Part shown: piece after piece, positions 42,976 through 52,761 of the stretch
Layout of the letters: each line of letters opens with the position of its first letter
How positions within the stretch are numbered: the stretch's first letter is position 1
Source of the DNA: Spirochaetaceae bacterium 4572_59
GTDB lineage: Bacteria > Spirochaetota > Spirochaetia > DSM-2461
Assembly: GCA_002084805.1 (NCBI GenBank)
Contig: NBMC01000018.1
Location: forward strand, 21,582 to 85,581
Length of the DNA stretch: 64,000 bases
Direction of reading: 5' to 3'
Notes under the pieces: model-generated
The model's database searches: none
Told to the model about the DNA's origin: nothing
Seen by the model: the letters and a program-made list of their open reading frames with translations, nothing else
Made by a program: the position numbers and the translations under genes

Positions 42976-44349
42976 ATGAATGATGATAAGCTTCATGAGG
43001 AATGCGGTGTATTCGGAGTTTACTCAAGCTCCGACTGCCCGGCTGCCGAGATAAGCTATCTGGGATTGCTGGGATTACAGCATCGCGGTCAGGAAAGTGC
43101 CGGTATTACGATTATCAGTGATGGCGAGATGACTACACGTAAAGGGATGGGACTTGTCTCTGAGGTTTTCCGGGATAAGGCCATCAAAGAGCTGGCCGAT
43201 GGAAATATGGCCATCGGCCATGTCAGATATTCCACAACAGGAAACAGTAACCTGACTAACGCTCAGCCCCTGGAGGGGCATTGCCGTATGGGCTCTCTTG
43301 CTGTCGCCCATAATGGAAACCTGGTCAATTCTGATGTTATCCGCGGGCTTATGGAAGATGGTGGTGCTATTTTCCAAACGACCAGTGATACGGAAGTGAT
43401 TCTGAATATGATTGCCAGAGCTGCGTCCAGGGGTATTGAAAAAGCTGTGAGAGAAACAGCAAAAGCCATTAAAGGCTCCTATGCCATTGTGCTTTTTATA
43501 GAGAACAAACTGATAGGTATACGGGATCCACACGGGATTCGTCCTCTCTGTCTGGGAAAAATGGGAGATTGCTGGATCCTCTCATCAGAATCCTGTGCCC
43601 TGAATACGGTAGGGGCGGATTTTGTCCGCGATCTTGAACCTGGAGAGATTGTCGTAATCGATGAAAACGGTGTGACTTCTCTGGGACATGATGAAAGCAG
43701 TAAGCTGTCCACATGTCTGTTCGAGTATATTTATTTTGCCAGGCCGGACAGCCAGATTGACGGCATTAACGTTTATGAAGCCCGCAAAAGATGCGGGGCA
43801 GAGATCTATAAGCAAAACCCCCAGGATGCTGATGTGGTCGTTCCTGTACCCGATTCAGGTATTTCCGCAGCCCAGGGTTATTCTGAAGCATCAGGGATTC
43901 CCTTTGAAATGGGTTTTATTAAAAATCGCTATATAGGCAGAACCTTTATCGCTCCCTCTCAAGAGATGAGAGAGAAGGCTGTTTTTGTAAAACTGAATGT
44001 AATCAAATCCATTGTAGAGGGAAAAAGGGTCATATTGATCGATGATTCCATCGTTCGCGGAACAACCAGCAAACACCTTGTATCACTGATCAGAAAAGCG
44101 GGAGCTAAAGAGGTTCACCTCAGAATAGTGTCTCCGCCGATTTTATACTCATGCTATTTCGGTATTGATACGCCCACTTCGGAGGAACTGATCGCCAGCG
44201 GTAAAAGTACCGAACAGATTTGTGAGAAGATTGGTGCTGACAGTCTTGCCTATATCAGCCTTGATGGATTGAACAAAGCCCTGGGGGAAGAAAGGGGATA
44301 TTGTAACGGTTGTATGACAGGACACTATCCACTCTCGCCAAATAATTAA
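42976..44349 (+). CDS. purF: Amidophosphoribosyltransferase (Fe-S type)
   Basis: First committed step of purine synthesis, PRPP plus glutamine to phosphoribosylamine. 457 residues. A 9-residue propeptide precedes the catalytic Cys10 (EECGVFGVY), as in the B. subtilis class. GLQHRGQESAGI and the PRPP loop VILIDDSIVRGTTSKH are clear. Cysteines in LSTCLFEYIYFARPDS, ILYSCYFGID and YCNGCMTG match the [4Fe-4S] ligands of the oxygen-labile form, consistent with an anaerobe. Confidence 0.96.
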   Translation: MNDDKLHEECGVFGVYSSSDCPAAEISYLGLLGLQHRGQESAGITIISDGEMTTRKGMGLVSEVFRDKAIKELADGNMAIGHVRYSTTGNSNLTNAQPLEGHCRMGSLAVAHNGNLVNSDVIRGLMEDGGAIFQTTSDTEVILNMIARAASRGIEKAVRETAKAIKGSYAIVLFIENKLIGIRDPHGIRPLCLGKMGDCWILSSESCALNTVGADFVRDLEPGEIVVIDENGVTSLGHDESSKLSTCLFEYIYFARPDSQIDGINVYEARKRCGAEIYKQNPQDADVVVPVPDSGISAAQGYSEASGIPFEMGFIKNRYIGRTFIAPSQEMREKAVFVKLNVIKSIVEGKRVILIDDSIVRGTTSKHLVSLIRKAGAKEVHLRIVSPPILYSCYFGIDTPTSEELIASGKSTEQICEKIGADSLAYISLDGLNKALGEERGYCNGCMTGHYPLSPNN

Positions 44350-44369
44350 TAAATCAGGAGAAATTACAG

Positions 44370-45371
44370 GTGATTACATATAAAGATTCCGGAGTTGATA
44401 AAAAAGAAGGATATAGGGCCATTGACCTTATTAAATCCAAGGTTGCCGAAACTCATAATGAAAATGTACTGACCGGTCTGGGGAGCTTTGCCTCCCTTTA
44501 CGCCCTGAAAGATTATAAAAATCCTGTTCTGGTATCAGGAACGGACGGGGTTGGAACAAAACTGGCACTGGCATTTCAGAAAAAAGTGTACAACACGGTC
44601 GGTCAGGACTGCTTTGCCATGTGCGCCAACGATATCCTCTGCCAGGGAGCAAAACCTCTCTTCTTTCTGGATTATCTGGCCTGCGGGAAACTGGATGCTG
44701 AAGTTTCCAGTCAGCTTGTTATCGGGATGGCTGAAGCCTGTAAAGAGGCGGACTGCAGTCTTGTAGGTGGTGAAACCGCAGAGATGCCCGGATTCTACAA
44801 AGACGGAGACTACGATATGGCGGGATTCTGTGTAGGCGTTGTGGAACAGGACAGGATTATCAACGGCAGCAGTGTAGATGAGGGGGATATCATCCTCGCT
44901 TTAAGCTCTAACGGTGTTCACAGCAATGGTTTCAGCCTTGTGAGAAAACTGCTCGAAGAGGCTAATGATGATTTTGAAGGAGAACCCGTTTACAAGGAAC
45001 TCCTTAAACCTACAAAGGTGTATGTTTCCTCGATTCTTCCGGTTCTAGATCAGTTCCCGGGAGAAATCCATGGAATGGCCCATATTACAGGAGGCGGACT
45101 GCCTGAAAATCTGCCCAGAACCATTCCTGAAGGACTTTGTGCCCGCCTTGATAAATCTGCGGTTCCTGTACTTCCGATTTTCAGATACCTCCAGAAAAAA
45201 GGTGTTCCTGAAAAAGAGATGTGGGGAACCTTCAATATGGGAGTCGGCTTTGTGCTTATTGTGAACCCTGATAAGGAGAAAAAGATCAGCCGCGCCCTAG
45301 CTGATGCAGGTGAATCTGTCCATGTCCTCGGTAAAATGATAAAAGGCAAAGAAAAAATATGTTTAAAATAG
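44370..45371 (+). CDS. purM: Phosphoribosylaminoimidazole (AIR) synthetase
   Basis: ATP-dependent cyclisation of FGAM to AIR. 333 residues. Starts with GTG at 44370 after CAGGAG (44355-44360). VSGTDGVGTKL, DCFAMCANDILCQGAKPLFFLDY (read in two parts), VGGETAEMPG, SNGVHSNGFSLVR and HITGGGLPENLPR are family motifs. It overlaps purN by 13 bp. Confidence 0.96.
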   Translation: MITYKDSGVDKKEGYRAIDLIKSKVAETHNENVLTGLGSFASLYALKDYKNPVLVSGTDGVGTKLALAFQKKVYNTVGQDCFAMCANDILCQGAKPLFFLDYLACGKLDAEVSSQLVIGMAEACKEADCSLVGGETAEMPGFYKDGDYDMAGFCVGVVEQDRIINGSSVDEGDIILALSSNGVHSNGFSLVRKLLEEANDDFEGEPVYKELLKPTKVYVSSILPVLDQFPGEIHGMAHITGGGLPENLPRTIPEGLCARLDKSAVPVLPIFRYLQKKGVPEKEMWGTFNMGVGFVLIVNPDKEKKISRALADAGESVHVLGKMIKGKEKICLK

Positions 45372-45934
45372 CAGCTCTAATCTCAGGGGGGGGTAGCAAT
45401 CTCCAGTCTGTTATCGATGCTATTGAAAAAAAAGATCTTCCCGCAGAAATCGGGATAGTTATTTCCGATAGAGAAGCTGCCGGTTTAGAGCGGGCGGGAA
45501 AATACGGAATTCCCTGCAGACTGCTGAACCGTAAGGACTACGGCAACACTCTCAGTGATGAGATTCTGAAAATTATCCCGGCTGATACAGATCTGATTCT
45601 TCTGGCAGGGTACCTTTCCATACTCTCCCGTGAATTCATTGAGAAGTGGCAGAGGAGAATTATCAATATACATCCTTCCCTGCTGCCTGATTTCGGGGGT
45701 AAGGGAATGTATGGAATGAAGGTTCACCAGGCTGTTCTACAGGCCAGCAGAAAAGAAAGTGGATGCACCGTTCACTATGTGGACAGCGGAATCGATACGG
45801 GAAATATTCTCGGCCAGAAAACTGTTCCTGTTCTCCCGGATGATACGGCAGAACAGCTGCAGAACAGAGTTCTGATTCAAGAACATATTCTTGTGGTTGA
45901 AAGTATCAGGAAAATTATTAAAAATAAGCAATAG
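45359..45934 (+). CDS. purN: Glycinamide ribonucleotide formyltransferase
   Basis: Transfers formyl from 10-formyl-THF to GAR. 191 residues. AALISGGGSNLQSVID at the N-terminus, then INIHPSLLPDFGGKGMYG with the catalytic Asn-His pair, and VDSGIDTGNIL with the Asp. Folate-dependent, so it relies on the folate enzymes such as folC in this same window. Confidence 0.95.
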   Translation: MFKIAALISGGGSNLQSVIDAIEKKDLPAEIGIVISDREAAGLERAGKYGIPCRLLNRKDYGNTLSDEILKIIPADTDLILLAGYLSILSREFIEKWQRRIINIHPSLLPDFGGKGMYGMKVHQAVLQASRKESGCTVHYVDSGIDTGNILGQKTVPVLPDDTAEQLQNRVLIQEHILVVESIRKIIKNKQ

Positions 45935-45967
45935 TAAAGCTACTGACTAAGATAGGGGAGAAAAGTT

Positions 45968-47464
45968 TTGAAAAGAGCATTGATCAGCGTGTACGACAAA
46001 GAGGGGATCCTAGAATTTTCCAGCTTTCTGAAAAGTCAGGGATGGGAGATTCTCTCCACCGGCGGAACCTACAGACATTTGAAAGAGAATGGACTTAATC
46101 CTGTTGAAGTTTCATCAGTGACAGGAGCCAGAGAGATGCTGGATGGAAGAGTTAAAACACTCCATCCCATTATTCACGGAGCTATCCTTGCTGTCCGCTC
46201 CAATGAAGAACACATGAATACTCTGAAAGAAGAGAAAATTGAAACAATCGATATGGTTGTGGTTAACCTGTACCCGTTTTTTGAAGAAGTGGAATCAGAT
46301 AAAACCTTTGATGAGAAGATTGAATTTATCGATATTGGCGGTCCTACCATGCTCCGTTCCTCTGCCAAAAACTTCAGGGATGTTACGGTTATCTGTGATA
46401 CGGCGGACTATCAGAAAGTACAGGATGAGATGAGGGCTGGCGATGTTTCCTTTAAAACAAGAAAAGAGCTGGCCGGAAAAGTATTTAACCTGACCGCCGC
46501 CTATGACGGTGCTATCAGTCAGTTCCTTCTGGGTGAAGATTCCATGCCGGAATATTTTCATACCTCCTTCCGGAAAGTTATAGATCTGCGCTATGGCGAG
46601 AATCCCCATCAAAAAGCCGCTTACTACGGGAAAACCTGGGGTGATGGCGCCCTGAAAGAGTTTAAACAGCTAGGAGGAAAAGAACTCTCCTTTAATAATA
46701 TCAGAGATATGGATGTGGCCTGGAAGATTGTCAATGAGTTTGAAGAACTGGTCTGCTGCGCTTTGAAACATTCCACCCCCTGCGCTGTGGCCAAAGGTAT
46801 TTCAGCGTTTGACGCTTATTCAAGAGCTTATGAATGTGATCCCATGTCCATATTCGGCGGAATTGTTGCTCTTAACGGCGAAGTAACAGCTGACGCTGCC
46901 AGAGAGATGGTAAAAATCTTTCTGGAAATTGTTATTGCTCCCTCATTCAGTAAAGAAGCCCTTGAAATCCTCAAGGGGAAGAAGAACCTGAGAATCATTC
47001 TGGCGGAGAAAGCCCCCTCTGATGCTTTGGATATTGTACATGTGGATGGGGGTATACTTGTTCAGGATGCAGATCTTTCCTTCTCAACAGATTTTAAAGT
47101 TGTAACCGAGACTTCTCCTTCTGATGATTTGAAGGACGATCTGATCTTCGGACAGAAGGTTGTAAAACATGTAAAATCCAATGCAATAGTTGTGGTAAAA
47201 AAGGGCATGGCAACCGGAATTGGTACGGGGCAGACAAATCGTATCTGGGCGGCACAGCAGGCCATTGAAAGGGCAGGGGACGGTGTTGTTCTAGCCTCTG
47301 ATGCCTTCTTCCCCTTTGATGATGTTGTAAGCCTCTCTGGAGAGAAGGGAATTAAAGCCATCATACAGCCAGGCGGATCCATCAGAGATGAGGATTCTAT
47401 CAAAACCTGTAACAAGCTGAACATTCCCATGATTTTTACAGGCATGAGACACTTTAAACACTGA
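45968..47464 (+). CDS. purH: Bifunctional AICAR transformylase / IMP cyclohydrolase
   Basis: Last two steps to IMP. 498 residues, slightly short. The N-terminal cyclohydrolase domain shows [25 protein letters not shown] and [15 protein letters not shown]; the C-terminal transformylase shows [39 protein letters not shown] and the final [12 protein letters not shown]. The start is TTG at 45968 with AGGGGAG (45954-45960) correctly placed; no ATG is near. Confidence 0.96.
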   Translation: MKRALISVYDKEGILEFSSFLKSQGWEILSTGGTYRHLKENGLNPVEVSSVTGAREMLDGRVKTLHPIIHGAILAVRSNEEHMNTLKEEKIETIDMVVVNLYPFFEEVESDKTFDEKIEFIDIGGPTMLRSSAKNFRDVTVICDTADYQKVQDEMRAGDVSFKTRKELAGKVFNLTAAYDGAISQFLLGEDSMPEYFHTSFRKVIDLRYGENPHQKAAYYGKTWGDGALKEFKQLGGKELSFNNIRDMDVAWKIVNEFEELVCCALKHSTPCAVAKGISAFDAYSRAYECDPMSIFGGIVALNGEVTADAAREMVKIFLEIVIAPSFSKEALEILKGKKNLRIILAEKAPSDALDIVHVDGGILVQDADLSFSTDFKVVTETSPSDDLKDDLIFGQKVVKHVKSNAIVVVKKGMATGIGTGQTNRIWAAQQAIERAGDGVVLASDAFFPFDDVVSLSGEKGIKAIIQPGGSIRDEDSIKTCNKLNIPMIFTGMRHFKH

Positions 47465-47482
47465 TTCCCGGAGTAAAGACAT

Positions 47483-48736
47483 ATGAACATACTTGTAAGC
47501 GGAAGCGGCGGCAGAGAACATGCTCTGGTGCAGTTTCTGCAGAAAAATGATCAGATTGAGATCATATACTGTGCTCCCGGAAATGGAGGCACAGCCGGAG
47601 AGGCAAAATGCCGGAACGTCCCCCTTTCGGATCCGCTGGATCTGGCGGATTTTGCAGCAAAAAACAATGTAGGCCTGGCAATAGCCGGATCAGAGGAGCT
47701 TCTTGTTGCCGGAATTGCCGATCTGTTTAAGGAGAAGGGCATAGCTATTCTCGGGCCCGGCAAAAAGGCCGCAATGCTGGAAGGCAGTAAATGCTTTTCC
47801 AAGGATTTTATGCAGAAGTATGGTATCAGGACAGCTTCCTATAAAAATTTTACAAATTTTAATGAAGCAGACTCATGGCTGAACAAATGCCCCTATCCGA
47901 CAGTTGTAAAGGCGGATGGATTGGCTGCGGGCAAGGGTGTTCTTATCTGCCAGAACAGAGAAGAAGCCAAAGAGGGCTTGAGAAAGCTCATGGTGGACAG
48001 GCAGTTCGGTAATGCGGGAAGCAGTATCGTAATAGAGGAGTATCTTGAGGGGGTTGAGGCATCCATTCTTTCTTTTTTCGACGGAAAAACAATTCTACCC
48101 CTTTTGTCAGCCAAGGATCATAAAAAAATAGGGGAAAATGAAAGCGGACCCAATACAGGAGGAATGGGAGTGGTATCCCCCAATCCTCATGTAAACCCCG
48201 AAATAATGAAAAAATTTAAAGAGGGAATTCTGGCCCCCACTCTCAGAGGTTTGATTGAAGAGGAACTGACCTTTACAGGAATCATTTTTTTCGGATTGAT
48301 GATTACAGACAGAGGAGTCTACCTGTTGGAATATAACCTCAGGATGGGGGACCCTGAAACACAGGCAGTTCTAAGTCTGCTGGATTCGGATCTGCTGGAG
48401 CTTATTCAGGCCAGTGTGAAGGGAACTCTTGATACCATAACTCCCCGGTGGAAAGAGGGGGCAGCCTGCTGTGTTGTTCTTGCATCAGGAGGATATCCCG
48501 CATCCTGTACAAAGGGCTATGAAATAAGCGGAATTGATAAGGCGGAGTGCTCTGTCTACATTGCCGGGGCCCGACTGGAGAATGAAAAACTCCTGACCTC
48601 GGGAGGACGGGTACTTAATGTTGTCGCTATTGGCAGTACAATGGAAGAAGCCCGCCGGACCGCATACAGCAATGTAGAGCGAATCAGCTTTAAAGATAAG
48701 GTGTACCGGAGGGATATCGGGGGACCGGTTCTCTAA
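47483..48736 (+). CDS. purD: Phosphoribosylamine-glycine ligase
   Basis: ATP-grasp enzyme joining glycine to phosphoribosylamine. 417 residues. NILVSGSGGREHALV, APGNGGTAGEA, VVKADGLAAGKGVLIC, GPNTGGMGVVSPNP and EYNLRMGDPETQAVL are diagnostic. Last gene of the pur operon, ending 11 bp before the terminator stem. Confidence 0.96.
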   Translation: MNILVSGSGGREHALVQFLQKNDQIEIIYCAPGNGGTAGEAKCRNVPLSDPLDLADFAAKNNVGLAIAGSEELLVAGIADLFKEKGIAILGPGKKAAMLEGSKCFSKDFMQKYGIRTASYKNFTNFNEADSWLNKCPYPTVVKADGLAAGKGVLICQNREEAKEGLRKLMVDRQFGNAGSSIVIEEYLEGVEASILSFFDGKTILPLLSAKDHKKIGENESGPNTGGMGVVSPNPHVNPEIMKKFKEGILAPTLRGLIEEELTFTGIIFFGLMITDRGVYLLEYNLRMGDPETQAVLSLLDSDLLELIQASVKGTLDTITPRWKEGAACCVVLASGGYPASCTKGYEISGIDKAECSVYIAGARLENEKLLTSGGRVLNVVAIGSTMEEARRTAYSNVERISFKDKVYRRDIGGPVL

Positions 48737-48747
48737 TATCCTTTAGA

Positions 48748-48792
48748 ACTCTGATCAGCTCTTGAACAGCAGATCTGATCAGAGTACTTTTC
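48748..48792 (+). terminator. Terminator of the pur operon
   Basis: ACTCTGATCAG (48748-48758) pairs perfectly with CTGATCAGAGT (48775-48785), 11 bp with a 16-nt loop, followed by ACTTTTCT. Confidence 0.75.
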
Positions 48793-48855
48793 TAAGATGA
48801 AAAAGATCTCTCCTTTACATCCAAAAAAATTTCCAGAGCTATTTTTGAATATAGG

Positions 48856-49104
48856 ATGATCAGACCACTGTCTCTCCTGGCAGAAAAGCATCTTGTTGAA
48901 GCTGCTATGAAACTGAAATTCCCCGAAAAGTCCTATAAATGTCCTTATGAAAAAAAATCCAGAAGAAAGGAAGTCAGAGAGGCCCTGGACCTTCTTACCG
49001 GAAACAGCCCCTCTTTGAAAAATAATATGTTCGAATCGTTAAATCGGTTAAAATTGGATTTTCTGCCCTTAGAAGCGCTTAAAAAAATAGATAAAATGAT
49101 TTAA
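48856..49104 (+). CDS. Hypothetical small protein
   Basis: 82 residues, basic (MIRPLSLLAEKHLVEAAMKL, then a KKSRRKEVREALDLL stretch) and leucine-rich, probably helical. No domain is recognised. The ribosome site is weak (AGG just before the ATG) and there is no clear promoter after the pur terminator. Coding status is uncertain. Confidence 0.35.
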   Translation: MIRPLSLLAEKHLVEAAMKLKFPEKSYKCPYEKKSRRKEVREALDLLTGNSPSLKNNMFESLNRLKLDFLPLEALKKIDKMI

Positions 49105-49333
49105 ATAAATAAATATATCTACTGTTCTCTGTTAATAATGAATTAATTGAAAATAATTTTCCATATTTTTCAATATAAAATAAAGAAAATAGAGACAACA
49201 CAGTTTACGTATAATGCAATTTAAACAATATCAATTATGTTTTATGACTTTTTAAGTGGAAATATATAAAAAATCAGCACATAATAGATAATAACTTTGT
49301 ATTTCACCAAATAAATATTCAAAAGATACAATA

Positions 49334-49362
49334 TTGACAATTTTACGGTTTAATTCTATAAA
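49334..49362 (+). promoter_or_regulatory. Promoter of the liv operon
   Basis: Consensus TTGACA (49334-49339), 17-bp spacer, TATAAA (49357-49362), 46 bp before livK. The surrounding stretch 49105-49408 is very AT-rich and holds no gene or other recognised element. Confidence 0.72.
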
Positions 49363-49408
49363 AATTATACCAACTATATATAAGTTTAATTCGTAATAAG
49401 GAGAAAGT

Positions 49409-50527
49409 ATGAAAAAAATTTTAGTTGTCCTTCTGTTTACCTCAGTTCTTTTGGCTGGTCTGGTATCCTGTAAAAAGGATAGCGGAACAATAAAAATCGG
49501 AGTAGCCGGTGCTCATTCCGGAGACCTCGCGTCCTATGGTCTACCTACAGTAAAAGCAGCAGAGCTTGTAGCAGAGATGTACAATGCTAACGGCGGTGTT
49601 CTTGGAAAACAGATTGAGCTTGTTATCGAAGATGATGTCTGTAAACCTGAAGTCGCCACCAATACAGCAGCAAAATTGGTTGGGGAAGGTGTCGTGGCTG
49701 TTGTCGGACATATCTGCAGTGGAGCGACAAAAGCAGCTCTTGGTATATATAAGGATGAAGAGCTTATAACAATTTCTCCTTCAGCAACCAATCCTCCTCT
49801 GACAAAAAGTGGAGACTACCCCAACTTTTTCAGGACCATTGCTCCTGATGATGCTCAAGCTCAGGTGGAAGTAGATTTTGTTGCTGATGTACTGGACCTG
49901 AAAAAGGTTGCCATAATTCATGATAAAGGTGACTACGGAAAAGGTTTTGCCACATTCTGCCAGGATATGTTAAACGACAAAGGCGGCATTGAAATTGTTA
50001 TGTTCGAAGGTATTCAGGTTGGTGCGGTAGACTATTCTGCTATTATCAACAAACTGGGTGCATCAGGCGCTGATGGTGTAATTTTCGGAGGTTATCATCC
50101 TGAAGCATCCAAATTAATCAGCCAGATGAAAAAGAAAAAAATAGATATTCCCTTCCTGTCAGAAGACGGCGTTAAGGATGATACTTTTATTAAGGTTGCC
50201 GCAGAATTTGCTGAAGGTGTTTATGCAACAGGTCCTGTTGATACAACTTCCAACCCCATGGCAATTAAAGCAGCAGAAGATCATGTTGCAAAATATGGTG
50301 AAGAGCCTGGTGCATTCTTTCTGAATGCTTATGCTGCAACCGTTGCTTTATTGAATGCTATTGAAAAAGCGGGCAGCACAGACTTTGACGATATTAGTGC
50401 TGCTATGAAAAGTGAATATGTTGAAACTCCCCTTGGAAAAATCAGCTTTGATAAAGCCGGTGATGCCATTGGTGTAGGTTTTGCTGTATATCAGGTTCAG
50501 AACGGCGCATTTGTTGAACTGAAATAA
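49409..50527 (+). CDS. livK: Branched-chain amino acid substrate-binding lipoprotein
   Basis: 372 residues. Signal peptide with lipobox GLVSC (C21), then a type I periplasmic-binding fold: IKIGVAGAHSGDLASYG, ISPSATNPPLTKSG, FFRTIAPDDAQAQVEVDFV (read across residues ~127-147), VAIIHDKGDYGKGF and FLNAYAATVALLNAIEKAG. AAGGAG precedes the ATG. First gene of livKHMGF; ligand is probably Leu/Ile/Val, but related amides or amino acids cannot be excluded. Confidence 0.93.
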   Translation: MKKILVVLLFTSVLLAGLVSCKKDSGTIKIGVAGAHSGDLASYGLPTVKAAELVAEMYNANGGVLGKQIELVIEDDVCKPEVATNTAAKLVGEGVVAVVGHICSGATKAALGIYKDEELITISPSATNPPLTKSGDYPNFFRTIAPDDAQAQVEVDFVADVLDLKKVAIIHDKGDYGKGFATFCQDMLNDKGGIEIVMFEGIQVGAVDYSAIINKLGASGADGVIFGGYHPEASKLISQMKKKKIDIPFLSEDGVKDDTFIKVAAEFAEGVYATGPVDTTSNPMAIKAAEDHVAKYGEEPGAFFLNAYAATVALLNAIEKAGSTDFDDISAAMKSEYVETPLGKISFDKAGDAIGVGFAVYQVQNGAFVELK

Positions 50528-50541
50528 TACCCGTTAACCTT

Positions 50542-50575
50542 ATCAAAAGCAGAGGTTCAAGCTTCTGCTTTTGAT
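50542..50575 (+). terminator. Partial terminator / mRNA-stabilising hairpin between livK and livH
   Basis: ATCAAAAGCAGA (50542-50553) pairs with TCTGCTTTTGAT (50564-50575), a perfect 12-bp stem with a 10-nt loop, followed by GATTAATTTTT. In binding-protein operons such hairpins keep the first gene more abundant than the membrane genes. Confidence 0.7.
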
Positions 50576-50617
50576 GATTAATTTTTGGTATTTAAAAACA
50601 AGGAGATCGAACAGTCC

Positions 50618-51526
50618 ATGAATCTCGAATACTTTTTTTCATTATTTCTCGGTGGTATGACAAGGGGAAGTATCTACGCTCTCATAGCCCTGGGTTACAC
50701 AATGGTGTACGGTATTATTAAGTTAATTAACTTTGCCCATGGTGAAATTTATATGATCGGTGCTTTTACCGCCCTGATTATCGGAGGAGCCCTGTCTCTG
50801 ACAAGTATGAATCCTGTCGCTATTTTTATAATTGCGGCCATTGTAGCAATTGTCTATTCTGCTGCATATGGTTATACAATTGAAAAAATTGCCTATAAAC
50901 CTCTTAGGAATGCACCAAGATTATCCGCACTGATCAGTGCAATCGGTGTTTCAATATTTCTGCAGAACTATGTGCTTCTGTCACAGACATCGGATTTTCT
51001 TCCCTTTCCAAACTTACTCCCGGAATTCGGATTTTTAAAACCTGTTGAAAATTTTTTGAGTACAACACAGTTTCTGATTCTACTCAGTACGGCTGTGGTT
51101 ATGATACTTTTAACAATACTGATTAAATTTACCAAAATGGGAAAAGCCATGCGGGCAACCGCTCAGGATCAGCAGATGGCTCAGCTGGTTGGTATCAATG
51201 TAAACAGGGTTATTTCCATGACCTTTATAATCGGTTCAGCAACGGCTGCACTAGGTGGTGTTCTAATAACAACACACATTGGACAGATAAACTTCTACAT
51301 CGGATTTATTGCCGGAATTAAGGCATTTGTTGCTGCAGTTCTGGGAGGAATTGGGAGTATTCCCGGTGCCGTACTCGGAAGTTTTGTATTGGGTTTAACT
51401 GAAAGCTTTGGTACAGGCTATATATCCAGTGACTATGAAGACGCTTTTGCGTTTATTATTCTGATTCTGATTTTGATTTTCAAACCTTCCGGGTTGCTTG
51501 GAAGAAAAGAAAATGAAAAAGTATGA
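50618..51526 (+). CDS. livH: Branched-chain amino acid ABC permease LivH
   Basis: 302 residues from ATG 50618 (AGGAG at 50601-50605); a TTG at 50585 would add 11 residues but lies inside the hairpin region. About eight membrane helices. GGMTRGSIYALIALGYTMVY, GIIKLINFAHGEIYMIGAF and AFVAAVLGGIGSIPGAVLG are typical. Confidence 0.93.
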   Translation: MNLEYFFSLFLGGMTRGSIYALIALGYTMVYGIIKLINFAHGEIYMIGAFTALIIGGALSLTSMNPVAIFIIAAIVAIVYSAAYGYTIEKIAYKPLRNAPRLSALISAIGVSIFLQNYVLLSQTSDFLPFPNLLPEFGFLKPVENFLSTTQFLILLSTAVVMILLTILIKFTKMGKAMRATAQDQQMAQLVGINVNRVISMTFIIGSATAALGGVLITTHIGQINFYIGFIAGIKAFVAAVLGGIGSIPGAVLGSFVLGLTESFGTGYISSDYEDAFAFIILILILIFKPSGLLGRKENEKV

Positions 51527-51549
51527 TCAAACTTTAAGAGAGTTGCATT

Positions 51550-52761
51550 GTGATTAATTTGAAAAAAATACGTAAGGCCATTTTAACCGCTGTCTGGTTT
51601 ATGTTTTTAACTTTCCCCCTAATGGTAATGAAAGTTAATACTATAGAAAATACAGTTCAATGGCGCTGGATAAATCTGGCATATATCGGTATTAGCGCTT
51701 TTATCTTTTCTCTATTCTGGGAAGACCTTCTGAAACGGAGAGATAATATCGCATCGAAAGATAAAAAAAAATCCATCAATAACAAAATATCCAGAAAATT
51801 GGAGAACAAAAAAATCCGTAATATATCTTTGTTTGTACTGATTTTAATAGTTGTTCTATTTCCTTTTATAATGTCCATGTATCAGACCAGTATCATAACA
51901 ACAGCATTGATGTATGTTGTTCTTGGTCTTGGTTTGAATATTGTAGTAGGATTCGGCGGACTCCTGCATCTTGGCTATGCCGCCTTCTATGCGGTAGGTG
52001 CCTATACATACGGGCTACTGTATTATCATTTTGGTTTAAGTTTCTGGCTCTGTCTTCCCCTAGGTGCTCTTTTCAGTGCACTTTTTGGAATCATACTGGG
52101 TTTCCCCATATTGAGACTGAGAGGGGACTACCTGGCCATTGTAACCCTGGCCTTCGGAGAAATAACAAAACTGGTTCTGGAAAACTGGAATGATTTTTCA
52201 TTTGGGCCCAGCGGGATTGCTAATATTCCCCGCCCCATGTTTTTCGGCATCAAACTGAAGCTGGCGGAAGTGACAAACTTCACATACTTTATTGCAATTG
52301 GTTTAACCATTCTGACAATTATCGTTATCAAAAGACTGGAGAGCTCTAAAATCGGCCGAGCCTGGGAAGCCATGAGGGAAGATGAGATTGCCTGTCAGTC
52401 TATGGGTATTGATATCACCAAAGCAAAATTAACAGCTTTTTCCATGGGTGCGGTCTGGGCAGGAATCATGGGCGTACTCTTTGCTGCAAAAACGACCTTT
52501 ATCAACCCCGCCAGTTTTACAACATGGGAATCTATTGTAATCCTCTGTGTTGTAGTAATCGGAGGAATGGGATCTATCCCCGGTGTAATTGTGGGAGCCC
52601 TGATTTTTATTCTGACTCCGGAATACCTCAGAGCATTTTCTGAATACAGAATGCTTATTTTTGGACTGGCCCTGGTTATTATGATGATATTCAGACCCGG
52701 TGGAATCATTCCGAAAATCAGAAAAACTCATCAATTTAAAGTTAAGGAGGTCAAAGAATGA
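51550..52761 (+). CDS. livM: Branched-chain amino acid ABC permease LivM
   Basis: 403 residues, longer than usual because of ~95 N-terminal residues with two hydrophobic segments and a highly charged cytoplasmic loop (residues ~65-95). The core is standard: LGLNIVVGFGGLLHLGYAAF, LRGDYLAIVTLAFGEI, EDEIACQSMGID and VVIGGMGSIPGVIVGA. The start is GTG at 51550. Overlaps livG by 4 bp. Confidence 0.93.
   Translation: MINLKKIRKAILTAVWFMFLTFPLMVMKVNTIENTVQWRWINLAYIGISAFIFSLFWEDLLKRRDNIASKDKKKSINNKISRKLENKKIRNISLFVLILIVVLFPFIMSMYQTSIITTALMYVVLGLGLNIVVGFGGLLHLGYAAFYAVGAYTYGLLYYHFGLSFWLCLPLGALFSALFGIILGFPILRLRGDYLAIVTLAFGEITKLVLENWNDFSFGPSGIANIPRPMFFGIKLKLAEVTNFTYFIAIGLTILTIIVIKRLESSKIGRAWEAMREDEIACQSMGIDITKAKLTAFSMGAVWAGIMGVLFAAKTTFINPASFTTWESIVILCVVVIGGMGSIPGVIVGALIFILTPEYLRAFSEYRMLIFGLALVIMMIFRPGGIIPKIRKTHQFKVKEVKE

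Noticed and set aside
43075..43533. 152-residue minus-strand frame antisense to purF
   Set aside because: It is opposite conserved purF codons and has no promoter or ribosome site.
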